DNA of 57,577 bases from an uncultured Bacillota bacterium (GTDB lineage: Bacteria; Bacillota; Clostridia; Christensenellales; UBA1242), in contig CASDUK010000001.1 of assembly GCA_949283975.1 (NCBI GenBank), positions 161,187 to 218,763 on the forward strand. Reading direction: 5' to 3'. The translations under genes were made by a program, and so were the position numbers. Below, piece by piece: positions 1 through 9,878 of the stretch (its first letter is position 1; every line of letters begins with the position of its first letter). The notes under the pieces are model-generated. The model made no database searches and was not told the DNA's origin. It saw only the letters and a list, made by a program, of their open reading frames with translations.

Positions 1-11
1 GGCAATATTTT

Positions 12-45
12 AAAATCAATTGTTTAAAACAGTTGATTTTTTTTT
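12..45 (+). terminator. Intrinsic terminator of an upstream, off-window gene
   Basis: An 11-bp stem (12-22 with 30-40, one G-T pair) with a 7-nt loop is followed by a T-run to 45. It precedes the first gene and probably ends a transcript entering from the left. Confidence 0.6.
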
Positions 46-81
46 AATTGTGGGTTATAGTTAATTGGTAAGAGAGGAAAG

Positions 82-726
82 ATGATTATTGTTAAAAACC
101 TTAGTTTAAAGTTCACAAAGGAATTTTATGCGCTTTACGACATAAATCTTGAAATTAAAAAGGGCGAAGCTGTTTCAATTTTTGGAGAACAACACAGCGG
201 TAAAACAACTTTTTTAAGGGTTTTGTGTAAACTTGAAAAAGATTTTACTGGTGAGGTTTATTTAAAGGACATTCCTCTTAAAAAGGTTGATTTTTCGGTT
301 GATATTGACATGGGTTACATCCCGGCAACGCCTGTTTTCTTTGAAAAGAAAACGGTTTATCAAAATCTTCAATATATTTTAAAAACAAGAAAAGTTAGCA
401 AGGCCGAAAGCGAGGAAAAAATTAACAAGCTTTTAATTGACTTTAATTTGGAAAAATTTAGAGATGAAAAAGTTAAAAACCTAACTTTGTTTGATAAATA
501 TGTTCTTTCAATTGCAAGGCTTTCGCTTAGAAACCTTGAACTTGTTTTAATTGACAACATTTTTGAAGAGATGACCGAAGAACAATATGAAAAAATTAGC
601 GAACTTATAAAAAAACAATTTCTTTCAAACAAGGTTACAACAGTTGTTGCAACATCTTCCTTGGACGTTGCAAAAGACTTGACAAAAAGAATCATTAAGT
701 TTAAACTTGGTTCAATAGAGGACTAA
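82..726 (+). CDS. Degenerate ABC-type ATP-binding protein
   Basis: This 214-aa protein has the layout of a single ABC nucleotide-binding domain. A Walker A-like motif GEQHSGKTT lies near residue 36. The signature region reads LTLFDKYVLSIARL instead of LSGGQ. Walker B is LVLIDNIF, with Asn where the catalytic Glu is expected, and the switch His is replaced in VVATSS. Nucleotide may bind, but normal hydrolysis looks unlikely. The start has a GAGAGG site 5 nt upstream. It is followed at 20 bp by a PucR-type HTH gene and then a membrane protein, so a transporter-like or sensory complex is possible. The ABC fold is fairly sure; the role is unknown. Confidence 0.7.
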   Translation: MIIVKNLSLKFTKEFYALYDINLEIKKGEAVSIFGEQHSGKTTFLRVLCKLEKDFTGEVYLKDIPLKKVDFSVDIDMGYIPATPVFFEKKTVYQNLQYILKTRKVSKAESEEKINKLLIDFNLEKFRDEKVKNLTLFDKYVLSIARLSLRNLELVLIDNIFEEMTEEQYEKISELIKKQFLSNKVTTVVATSSLDVAKDLTKRIIKFKLGSIED

Positions 727-745
727 GGCAAAACTAGGAGCATTA

Positions 746-1099
746 ATGAAAAAGGAACAAAGCGCCGTTTTTTTAGTTAAATCAAACAAAGACTTGTTTA
801 AACCAGAACAGGTTGTTGGAAAAAAGCTTAAAATAACAGTTTATAAAAGGCTTTTTAAGGATAAAAACCTTGTTAAAATTTTGGAGAATGAAGCAATTAA
901 TGAAACTGTTGACGCCTTTATTAAGGGCGGGTTAAACCTTTCTCACGCTTCGGCAACTTCATATGTTCACAGGAACACGCTTATTTATAGAATTGAAAAA
1001 GTTAACAAATTTATTGGTCTTGATTTAAGAAATTTTGAAGATTGTTTAATTTTTGTTAACATGAGAGAGATTTATAAGATGGTGGTAAAAAAGCAATGA
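746..1099 (+). CDS. Small PucR/CdaR-type helix-turn-helix protein
   Basis: The C-terminal half (about residues 50-110) matches the HTH that ends PucR/CdaR regulators, including the hallmark HRNTLIYRIEK and a GLDLRNFEDCLIF segment. The usual large N-terminal sensory region is absent and only about 45 residues precede the HTH. It probably binds DNA, perhaps controlling its own operon. An AGGAG site lies 6 nt before the ATG. Its TGA stop overlaps the ATG of the next gene (ATGA), which suggests translational coupling with the membrane protein. Confidence 0.7.
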   Translation: MKKEQSAVFLVKSNKDLFKPEQVVGKKLKITVYKRLFKDKNLVKILENEAINETVDAFIKGGLNLSHASATSYVHRNTLIYRIEKVNKFIGLDLRNFEDCLIFVNMREIYKMVVKKQ

Positions 1100-2034
1100 T
1101 GTTTAAAAACTCAACTAAATTGTTGATTGCAAACTTCTCGCTTGTTTGGAAGTTGATTCTTTATTATATCATTGTTTGCGGAATTGTAATTGGCCTTATT
1201 GCCCCCTTTTTTGGAACAATTGCAGACCATCTTAACACAACCGGAGCGCTAAGCGAATTTGGAAATCTGCTTACTAACTTCAATGTTTCAGTAAATCCGT
1301 TTCAACTTTTGGTTAATATGAACGAGGTTGTTGTTGAATTCTTGGAGTTGTTTGTTCAATTTTGGCAGGCAAACCCCGGAGCAGCTTTTTACATTTGCTT
1401 TGTTCTTTTATATGTCTTTCCTTTTTTAATTGGTCTTGCAGATCTTCCCGTTGGGCAAACGCTTTTTGGCTATATGTCAAGCTTAACAAGATATTCCTTT
1501 GTTGGCTCATATATGAGATATTTCGCAAGAAGTGCAAGATATTCACTTTTTAAAAGTTTAATAATGCTTCCGGTTAATCTTTTAATTGTTATTGCTGTTG
1601 TTTTCACGCTTAGATTAAATTCTGTTGGCGGAGTTTTAATTTATTTTATGCCCTTTATTTTGGTTGCCGTTTTGGTTGCACTTGTTGCGCTTAAAAAGAC
1701 ATTTTTTGCGGGCTGGATGCCAGCAATTGTTGTCTATGATTACAACATGTTTAAAGGGTTTAGAAAGGGCTTTAAAGCGGTTAGCAGAAGATTCTTTAAG
1801 GTTTTTTCAACGGCAATTTGCATAATGCTTTTAGCAGTTGCATTCAACTATCTTTTCGGAACATTTGCCTTTCCAATTATAATTCCAGTTTTTGTTGCAA
1901 TGTTCTATGTTTTTGAAATGGTAATGTTCTATGGAAGCCAGGGAATGAGATATTATGTCGATTTAGACACAATTCTTTCTCCAAAGCGCCTTGAAGAAAA
2001 CGATTCTTTTAGAGAAGTTAAAAATTTAATTTAG
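1096..2034 (+). CDS. Polytopic membrane protein of unknown function
   Basis: The 312-aa protein has about six hydrophobic segments: near residues 15-45, 95-118, 155-172, 178-200, 240-258 and 260-280. I do not recognise a family. It starts with ATGATG overlapping the stop of the HTH gene and has no strong ribosome binding site of its own, so it is probably translated by coupling. Together with the degenerate ATPase it resembles the membrane half of a transporter-like pair, but that is inferred only from position. Confidence 0.6.
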   Translation: MMFKNSTKLLIANFSLVWKLILYYIIVCGIVIGLIAPFFGTIADHLNTTGALSEFGNLLTNFNVSVNPFQLLVNMNEVVVEFLELFVQFWQANPGAAFYICFVLLYVFPFLIGLADLPVGQTLFGYMSSLTRYSFVGSYMRYFARSARYSLFKSLIMLPVNLLIVIAVVFTLRLNSVGGVLIYFMPFILVAVLVALVALKKTFFAGWMPAIVVYDYNMFKGFRKGFKAVSRRFFKVFSTAICIMLLAVAFNYLFGTFAFPIIIPVFVAMFYVFEMVMFYGSQGMRYYVDLDTILSPKRLEENDSFREVKNLI

Positions 2035-2083
2035 TTTATAAGGCAATTTTGCTTTAAAATATATTAATTTGAGAGGAAAATTT

Positions 2084-3883
2084 ATGAATGAAAATCAGAA
2101 TTTAACGCACTTTGAGAGTGCAAATTTTGGGGTTGAAAAAAACCAGCCTCAAACAAAACAAAGAAAACAGGTTTCTAACAGACAGCCAAAAGCTCAAAAT
2201 TTGCAAAAGGAACAAAATTTTGCAGTTAAAACGGCAAAAAAACCTGTTAAGATTACATTTCTTGGCGGAGTTGGTGAAATTGGAAAGAACGCAACAGCAA
2301 TTGAATATGACGACGAAATAATTGTTGTTGACGGTGGCCTTGCCTTTCCAACGGGAGAGTTCCCCGGGATTGATCTTGTTGTTCCAGACATTTCCTATTT
2401 GATTGCAAACAAAAGCAAGGTTAAGGGAATTGTTTTAACCCACGGCCACGAAGACCACATTGGCGGGCTTCCATATATTTTAAATGAACTTAAAGTTCCG
2501 GTTTATGGAACGCCAATGACGCTTGCACTTTTGGATAACAAAATGCAGGAACACAGAATTGAATATAAGGCAGTTACCGTAAAGCCAAAGAATCTTTTAA
2601 AACTTGGAAATTTTCAAATTGAATTTATAAAAGTTAGCCACTCAATTGCGGGCTCGCTTGCTCTTTGCATTTCAACGCCAGTTGGAAACATAATCCACAC
2701 GGGCGACTTTAAAATTGACTTTGAGCCAATTGACGGAAGCATGACCGATTTAACCCGTTTTGGAGAGCTTGGGAAAAAGGGCGTTAATTTGCTTTTGTGC
2801 GAAAGCACCAATGTTTGCAGAAAGGGCTATTCCATGAGCGAATCGAATGTTGGAAGAACGCTTGAAGGGCTTTTTGAAAAGTTTGCGGGCAAAAGACTTT
2901 TTGTTTCAACATTTGCATCAAATGTTCACAGGCTTCAACAACTTCTTTGGATTGCAGAAAAATTTAAAAGAAAGGTTGCCTTTGCTGGCAGAAGCATGAT
3001 TAATATTACAGAAGCGGCAGCAAAAATTGGCGAACTTTCCTACAACAGAGAAAACATTATTGATATTGACAAAATTGATAAATATGCCGATGGAGAACTT
3101 TTAATTTTATGCACGGGAAGCCAGGGCGAACCTTTAAGCGCGCTTACAAGAATGGCTCACGGAGAATTTCCAAAAGTTAAAATTGGGGAGGGCGATGTTG
3201 TTATTTTTTCTGCTTCGCCAATTCCTGGAAATGAAAAAGCCGTTTACAATGTTATAAACGCGCTTTATAAAAAGGGGGCAGATGTTATTTATGATGAACT
3301 TGCAGAGGTTCACGCTTCTGGCCACGCCTGTCAAGAGGAGCTTAAAACAATTCATGCACTTACAAATCCAAAATTTTTCATTCCTATCCACGGCGAATAT
3401 CGCCATTTAAAAAGGCACAAGGAGCTTGCAATTTCAATGGGCATGAATTCAAGAGATATAATCATGCCAGAACTTGGAATGCAAGTTGAAATGGGCGAAA
3501 ACTACATCAAGCAGGCGGGGTTTGTTACCGCTGGAATTAGGCTTGTTGACGGCTATGGCCTTGGAGATTTGGAAAGCAATGTTTTAAAGGAAAGAAAACA
3601 GCTTTCTGAAGAGGGAATTTGCGTTGCAGTTATTAACATGAGTTCTTCTGGCGAGGGCGGCTTTGAGCCGTTTATAATTACCCGTGGTGTTGTTTATGAA
3701 AAGGAGGCAGAAGCCTTTACAGAGGACGCAAGAAGCGTTATTGCAAGCGCGCTTAGAGAACAGGATCTTAGAAGTTTTGACCCAAATGAAATTAAAGCAA
3801 ACATAAAAAAAGTTCTTTCGAACTTTATCTACAAGCGAACGAAAAGAAGGCCAATGATTTTAACTATTTTGCTCATGGCCTAG
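2084..3883 (+). CDS. rnj: Ribonuclease J
   Basis: This is a beta-lactamase-fold/beta-CASP RNase acting in mRNA decay and rRNA/5'-end processing in the cytoplasm. The two-metal motif HGHEDHIGG lies near residue 125. It is followed by the HTGDFK and STNV segments and by CTGSQGEP, all typical of RNase J. I choose ATG 2084 because GAGAGG lies 7 nt before it; an in-frame TTG five codons upstream has no such site. The first 50 or so residues, before KITFLGGVGEIG, form a Gln/Asn/Lys-rich extension that looks disordered. The 599-aa length otherwise fits. The 3' end overlaps the convergent PRC-barrel gene by 24 bp. Confidence 0.93.
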   Translation: MNENQNLTHFESANFGVEKNQPQTKQRKQVSNRQPKAQNLQKEQNFAVKTAKKPVKITFLGGVGEIGKNATAIEYDDEIIVVDGGLAFPTGEFPGIDLVVPDISYLIANKSKVKGIVLTHGHEDHIGGLPYILNELKVPVYGTPMTLALLDNKMQEHRIEYKAVTVKPKNLLKLGNFQIEFIKVSHSIAGSLALCISTPVGNIIHTGDFKIDFEPIDGSMTDLTRFGELGKKGVNLLLCESTNVCRKGYSMSESNVGRTLEGLFEKFAGKRLFVSTFASNVHRLQQLLWIAEKFKRKVAFAGRSMINITEAAAKIGELSYNRENIIDIDKIDKYADGELLILCTGSQGEPLSALTRMAHGEFPKVKIGEGDVVIFSASPIPGNEKAVYNVINALYKKGADVIYDELAEVHASGHACQEELKTIHALTNPKFFIPIHGEYRHLKRHKELAISMGMNSRDIIMPELGMQVEMGENYIKQAGFVTAGIRLVDGYGLGDLESNVLKERKQLSEEGICVAVINMSSSGEGGFEPFIITRGVVYEKEAEAFTEDARSVIASALREQDLRSFDPNEIKANIKKVLSNFIYKRTKRRPMILTILLMA

Positions 3884-4174
3884 TTGTTTAACATTTTGAG
3901 CGCGGAAATCATAGGTTGTTGAAATTGGGTTGTTAACGCCAAAAAGTTCAACCAAAATTGCATCTTCGCCAATTTTGCAAACTTGAGAAAATGGAATAAA
4001 AAGGTCGTTTCCGCCCTTTATAAAACTGAAAATAGATTTGTTCCCTGGAACTACAATTCCGGCAATTTGACCCGTTGAAAGAGTTATAACAATGTCAACA
4101 ATATGTCCAAGGCGAGTTCCATCGACAATGTTGATAACTTCTTTACACCGTAAATCTAAAAAAGAGGATTGCAA
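3860..4174 (-). CDS. PRC-barrel protein, YlmC/YmxH family
   Basis: A 104-aa beta-rich protein. Segments such as LRCKEVINIVDGTRLGHIVD and GQIAGIVVPG match the small YlmC/YmxH PRC-barrel proteins of spore-forming Firmicutes, which are sporulation-associated but poorly understood. The start is TTG at 4174, with purine-rich sequence upstream. It is convergent with RNase J and overlaps its end by 24 bp. The family call is fairly good; the exact role is unknown. Confidence 0.75.
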   Translation of the reverse strand: MQSSFLDLRCKEVINIVDGTRLGHIVDIVITLSTGQIAGIVVPGNKSIFSFIKGGNDLFIPFSQVCKIGEDAILVELFGVNNPISTTYDFRAQNVKQLGHEQNS

Positions 4175-4294
4175 TTTTCCAAATTCCTTACTAAGATTAT
4201 ATATGCTAAATTTTTACAATTTACCACAAAATTTGACAATTTTTCCTTTCCAAAAAATACTTAAAAAAATTTTTAAAAATTTGTCATAAATCAG

Positions 4295-4322
4295 TTGACA
4301 AATTTTTTTTTAGGAGTATAAT
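4295..4322 (+). promoter_or_regulatory. Sigma-A promoter of the hrcA operon
   Basis: A -35 box TTGACA at 4295-4300 and a -10 box TATAAT at 4317-4322 are separated by 16 bp. The predicted transcription start (about 4329) falls inside the CIRCE-like operator. Confidence 0.8.
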
Positions 4323-4326
4323 TGTG

Positions 4327-4353
4327 CTAGCAATCTGAAAAGAAGAGTGCTAG
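4327..4353 (+). promoter_or_regulatory. CIRCE operator (HrcA binding site)
   Basis: CTAGCAATC, a 9-nt spacer and GAGTGCTAG form the 9-9-9 inverted repeat of CIRCE (consensus TTAGCACTC-N9-GAGTGCTAA). There is one mismatch between the arms. It overlaps the transcription start and sits 49 bp before hrcA, as expected for autorepression by HrcA relieved on heat shock. Confidence 0.85.
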
Positions 4354-4401
4354 CAATAATTTCCAGTTTATTGCATATGATAGTTAGAAGGTTGGTTAAA
4401 C

Positions 4402-5418
4402 TTGAAACTTAGTCAGAGAAAAAACGACATTTTAATAGCAACAATTGAGGACTACATTAAAGATGCAAGCCCAATAACTAGCGGTTTGGTTAAGGAGAAA
4501 CATCTTCCAAACATAAGTTCTGCAACGCTTAGAAATGAACTAAACGCGCTTGAAGCAATGGGCTTTTTAAAGCAGCTTCACACTTCTGGGGGGAGGATCC
4601 CAACGCCGGAAGGCTATCGCTATTATGTTGAATATCTCTTGAAAGATTTCAAAGTTGAGCCTTCAAAGATTGACCGGGTTTCAGAAATTTTAACAGAGAG
4701 AACAAAATCTGTTGGCGAAATTGTTTCTGAGCTTGCAAAGATCATAAGCGAAGCAACAAACTATCCAACGGTTGTTATGATGAACAATTATGACAATTTT
4801 GTTGTTGAGGAAATTAAAATTATTTCGCTTGTTTCGGATAGTGCGATAATTTTAATTGGAACAAAAAACGGAATTATAAACTGTGGAATTAAAACAGCTG
4901 CAAACCAAAGGGCGTGTGATGATGCGGCAAAGTTGCTAACAAAAAAGTTTTGCGGGCAAACAATTGGGCAGATGATTGAAAACATTTCACTTGTTGAGAA
5001 AGAAATTAACAGAGAAGTTGAAGATTACAATCTTTTAGCCCAAGGGCTTTTAGAGGGGTTTAAACAACTTCAATCAAAGAAAATGGTTGGCGTTAAAACT
5101 TCTGGGGCAACAAAACTTTTGGAAAGCGGAGAGGAAAGAACGGTTTCTGGCTATAAGAAAACACTTCAAATTTTGGAAGATGAAAAACAATTGGAAGTTC
5201 TTTTAAAAACGGAAGAAGACGATTTAAGTTTTAATCTAACTGAAGATGAAGACGGAAGTGGAGTTGCCGTTGTTAAAGCGCCGCTTGTTGTTTCGGGAAA
5301 ACATGTTGGAACAATTGGTGTTTTAGGACCTCAGAGAATGGATTATACAACAATTGCCTCGGCGCTTAAGTTTTTAACCTGCGAACTGGAAAATTTAGAT
5401 AAGTTGGAGGATAAATAA
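4402..5418 (+). CDS. hrcA: Heat-inducible transcription repressor HrcA
   Basis: The 338-aa protein has an N-terminal winged helix with the family segments SPITSGLVKEK, SSATLRNELNALE and TSGGRIPTPEGYRYYVE, then a GAF-like dimerisation region and the C-terminal GVLGPQRMDY motif. It represses this operon through the CIRCE site upstream. The start is TTG at 4402, supported by AGAAGG 10 nt upstream and by the family N-terminus. The stop overlaps the grpE start (TAATG). Confidence 0.95.
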   Translation: MKLSQRKNDILIATIEDYIKDASPITSGLVKEKHLPNISSATLRNELNALEAMGFLKQLHTSGGRIPTPEGYRYYVEYLLKDFKVEPSKIDRVSEILTERTKSVGEIVSELAKIISEATNYPTVVMMNNYDNFVVEEIKIISLVSDSAIILIGTKNGIINCGIKTAANQRACDDAAKLLTKKFCGQTIGQMIENISLVEKEINREVEDYNLLAQGLLEGFKQLQSKKMVGVKTSGATKLLESGEERTVSGYKKTLQILEDEKQLEVLLKTEEDDLSFNLTEDEDGSGVAVVKAPLVVSGKHVGTIGVLGPQRMDYTTIASALKFLTCELENLDKLEDK

Positions 5419-5903
5419 TGGCAGAAAGAAAGAAAAAAGAACAGGAGCTAGAAGAGGTTGAAAAGCCTTTTGAGGATTCAAAAAACGAGTATTTAGAGAT
5501 GGCCCAACGAATTCAAGCGGAGTTCGACAACTATCGTAAGCGGAGCGCAGACATAGTTAGAGTTGCAAGAATTGACGGAATTGTTGAGGCTGTTACAAGA
5601 TTTTTGCCGCTAATTGATGCAATTTCCAAGGCAAAGGACATGATTTCAGACAAGAAAGTTTTGGAAGGTTTAAATTTAATTGAAAGGGATTTTAAAACCT
5701 CGCTAAAAGCTCTTGGAATTGAAGAAATTGAAGCCTTGGGGCAAAAGTTTGACCCAAACTTGCACAATGTTGTTGCAGTTAAAAATGATAATTCGCTTGA
5801 AGATGGAATTATAACAGACGTCTATCAAGCTGGTTATAAACTTTCGGACAGAGTTTTGCGATATTCCCAAGTTATCGTAAACAAAGTTCAAAATAACAAT
5901 TAA
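5418..5903 (+). CDS. grpE: Nucleotide exchange factor GrpE
   Basis: GrpE releases ADP from DnaK. The 161-aa protein has a charged N-terminus, the helix motif AEFDNYRKRS, and the C-terminal GQKFDPNLHNVV and VYQAGYKLSDRVLR segments that are diagnostic of the family. GGAGG lies 7 nt before the ATG, which overlaps the hrcA stop by one base. dnaK follows after 18 bp. Confidence 0.95.
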   Translation: MAERKKKEQELEEVEKPFEDSKNEYLEMAQRIQAEFDNYRKRSADIVRVARIDGIVEAVTRFLPLIDAISKAKDMISDKKVLEGLNLIERDFKTSLKALGIEEIEALGQKFDPNLHNVVAVKNDNSLEDGIITDVYQAGYKLSDRVLRYSQVIVNKVQNNN

Positions 5904-7745
<1,842 letters not shown>

Positions 7746-7752
7746 CGTTTTT

Positions 7753-7789
7753 GGCAAGCATTGCAAGGGAAGGTTTTCCCTTGCTTGCC
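7753..7789 (+). promoter_or_regulatory. dnaK-dnaJ intercistronic hairpin
   Basis: A 9-bp perfect stem (7763-7771 with 7776-7784, loop GGTT) is extended by outer pairs GGCAA/TTGCC. No T-run follows, so it is more likely an mRNA stabilising or processing element that lowers dnaJ relative to dnaK than a full terminator. Confidence 0.55.
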
Positions 7790-7812
7790 TTGCTAAATAA
7801 AAGGTGGATTAA

Positions 7813-8943
7813 ATGGCAAATAAAGATTATTACAGTGTTTTAGGAGTTGACAAAAAGGCGAGTGCGGATGAAATTAAAAGTGCATATCGCCGTTTGGCCA
7901 AAAAATATCACCCAGATTTGAACAAAGACGATAAAACAGCAGCGGAGAAGTTTAAGGAAGTTAACGAGGCCTATGAAGTTCTTGGAGACGAGAAAAAGCG
8001 CGCAAATTACGATCAATTTGGAAACGCAGAAGGCCAGCCAAACTTTGGAGATTTCTTTGGTGGAAATGGCGGCGGCTTTAGCGGAAGCTTTGGCGAAGGA
8101 TTTGGCGGCTTTGGCGACCTTTTTGGCGACCTTTTTGGCGCATTTGGTGGCAGAAGCGCAAGAACTATTGAAAGAGGAGAGGACATTGACGTTCAAATAA
8201 ATCTTTCTTTTGACGAAGCGGCGTTTGGCGTTTACAAGGAAATTACAATTCCAAGAGTTGAAAAGTGTTTAAGTTGCCAGGGAACTGGGGCAAAAGACGG
8301 GAAGGAATTTTCTCAATGTTCAACCTGCAAGGGCAAGGGAAGAGTTAGATATACCCAACAAACGCTTTTTGGAACAACAATTCAAGAAGGGCCGTGCAAA
8401 GATTGTAATGGAACGGGAAGAATTGTTAAAGAAAAGTGTGGCCAATGCGGCGGAAAGGGATATAAAAAGATTACAAAAACAATTAAAATTAAAATTCCAG
8501 CAGGAATTGATAACGGCCAAACTATAACAATGAGAGGAGAGGGGAATGCGCCTTTTAGAGAGGGCGTTAGCGGAGATTTAAGAATTCATGTTAAAGTTTC
8601 TCCACACAAAGTTTTGGTTAGAGATAAGTTCGACCTTCATCTTGAGCTTTATGTTCCCTTCACGCTTGCTCTTCTTGGCGGAAAGGTTGAAATTCCAACT
8701 TTAAATGGCCCATATATGCTTGAAATTAAGGAGCTTACCCAAAGCGGAACTGTTATGCGCCTTAAAGGCAAGGGAATTAAAGTTTTAAATCGAGATAGCT
8801 ATGGAGATTTGATTGTTACAGTTAAAACCGAAGCTCCAAAAAGTTTGGACAAGAAAAGCAAACAACTTCTTGCTCAGCTTTCCGAGGAAATTCCAAGGCA
8901 AGCATATTCAAAATATGAAGCATATCTTAGAAAAATAAAATAG
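7813..8943 (+). CDS. dnaJ: Co-chaperone DnaJ (Hsp40)
   Basis: The 376-aa protein has an N-terminal J domain with HPD in KKYHPDLN (near residue 34), a Gly/Phe-rich linker at about residues 75-115, and four CxxCxGxG zinc-finger repeats ([32 protein letters not shown]). The C-terminal client-binding domain follows. It stimulates DnaK ATPase activity and delivers clients. AAGGTGG lies before the ATG. The TAG stop is inside the terminator hairpin that ends the operon. Confidence 0.97.
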   Translation: MANKDYYSVLGVDKKASADEIKSAYRRLAKKYHPDLNKDDKTAAEKFKEVNEAYEVLGDEKKRANYDQFGNAEGQPNFGDFFGGNGGGFSGSFGEGFGGFGDLFGDLFGAFGGRSARTIERGEDIDVQINLSFDEAAFGVYKEITIPRVEKCLSCQGTGAKDGKEFSQCSTCKGKGRVRYTQQTLFGTTIQEGPCKDCNGTGRIVKEKCGQCGGKGYKKITKTIKIKIPAGIDNGQTITMRGEGNAPFREGVSGDLRIHVKVSPHKVLVRDKFDLHLELYVPFTLALLGGKVEIPTLNGPYMLEIKELTQSGTVMRLKGKGIKVLNRDSYGDLIVTVKTEAPKSLDKKSKQLLAQLSEEIPRQAYSKYEAYLRKIK

Positions 8944-8962
8944 GCTTTGCGCCTATTTTTTT
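8939..8962 (+). terminator. Terminator of the hrcA-dnaJ operon
   Basis: The stem AATAGGC/GCCTATT with a 5-nt loop is followed by a T-run. The dnaJ stop codon TAG (8941-8943) lies within the 5' arm. Confidence 0.75.
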
Positions 8963-8965
8963 GTC

Positions 8966-8994
8966 TTGACTTTCTTATTAAAATAATTTATTAT
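8966..8994 (+). promoter_or_regulatory. Promoter of the first tandem paralogue
   Basis: TTGACT (8966-8971), a 17-bp spacer and TATTAT (8989-8994), then a GGAGGG site and ATG at 9012. The -35 region is nearly the same as that before the second copy at 9833. Confidence 0.65.
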
Positions 8995-9011
8995 TTATTC
9001 GGAGGGAAATT

Positions 9012-9737
9012 ATGACTTTTTCAAAAGAGGTTTTAGATAAATTCGAAGAGATTTGGAGAGAGGGAAAAACCTTAACAATTTCCGGCGTTAACGGAATGGG
9101 CCAAGAGTTTACAACTTGCGGAAGAATAACAACAACTGACCAAGGCGAAATTGGGTGTCGCGACAACCGCGTTTATTTGGAGTTTGGAGCAAAAAACGCT
9201 TCTGAAAAACCAAAGTATATTGCGTCGTTTTTAACTAAGTTGGGCGAGGATTCTTTAAACAGAATTAATTTATTTGCTTTTGAAATTAAAGATGAAAACG
9301 GAAATTTAATTTTTTCAAACGAAGATAAAGATTCAATATTAGAAGAAATTAAATTTATTAAAGAGCAAATGGATAAACAAAATCAGAGTATTGGGCTGTT
9401 TATTTCAGAAAATGATAAATTAGACCCTGTTACCAAAGAATTTATGGAAATGGTTGGAAAGCCGTTTAAATTGGAGGGAGAAGACGGAAAAGTTGCGGGG
9501 GTTTTAATTGGCGTAGATCGTTATACTAACAGAGGAAAGACTTTGTTTTGGTATTATCATGGGGCATATGAGGAGATGGGTTATGTTGACTCTAAATCTG
9601 TTTTAAAAACCGAAGATTTAAACGGAGAAGAGACAATTTTAGCAGAAAACACCCCTTCAAACTCTAGAGAAATTTTTGATTTCAGAAAGAGAATGGCCGA
9701 AGATGCTTCGCATAACTGGCTGGGAATAAGCTATTAA
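9012..9737 (+). CDS. Unknown protein, tandem paralogue A
   Basis: A 241-aa soluble-looking protein of no family I recognise. Its first 59 residues are almost the same as those of the protein from 9879 (three differences: M29I, R50H, R53H), and that stretch is also close to identical at DNA level. The rest is much more divergent, with shared blocks such as ENGN-IFSNEDKD, TK--MEMVGKP and VL-TEDL. GGAGGG precedes the start. It has its own promoter and is followed by a terminator. It lies between dnaJ and mtaB, a junction where prmA and rsmE often sit in Firmicutes, so it may be an insertion. Confidence 0.7.
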   Translation: MTFSKEVLDKFEEIWREGKTLTISGVNGMGQEFTTCGRITTTDQGEIGCRDNRVYLEFGAKNASEKPKYIASFLTKLGEDSLNRINLFAFEIKDENGNLIFSNEDKDSILEEIKFIKEQMDKQNQSIGLFISENDKLDPVTKEFMEMVGKPFKLEGEDGKVAGVLIGVDRYTNRGKTLFWYYHGAYEEMGYVDSKSVLKTEDLNGEETILAENTPSNSREIFDFRKRMAEDASHNWLGISY

Positions 9738-9765
9738 TAAGTTAAGTTATAAAAAATATAAATTT

Positions 9766-9797
9766 AAAAGGAAGTTTGCTTGAATTCTTCCTTTTTT
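9766..9797 (+). terminator. Terminator of paralogue A
   Basis: A 9-bp stem AAAAGGAAG/CTTCCTTTT (9766-9774 with 9787-9795) with a 12-nt loop, then T residues. It separates the two paralogues into single-gene units. Confidence 0.65.
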
Positions 9798-9832
9798 ATT
9801 TGACGAATTCTCAGTTAATTTGGCTTTTTGTC

Positions 9833-9861
9833 TTGATTTTCTTCTTAAAATATGTTAACAT
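9833..9861 (+). promoter_or_regulatory. Promoter of the second tandem paralogue
   Basis: TTGATT (9833-9838), a 17-bp spacer and TAACAT (9856-9861), then GGAGG and ATG at 9879. The block around the -35 (TTTTTGTCTTGA) repeats that before paralogue A, so the promoter was duplicated with the gene. Confidence 0.55.
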
Positions 9862-9878
9862 GACTGTGGAGGTAGATT

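Noticed and set aside
4324..4358. Direct repeat GTGCTAGCAAT as a separate repeat element
   Set aside because: The two copies are explained by the palindromic GCTAGC within the CIRCE-like inverted repeat, which has the exact 9-9-9 layout.
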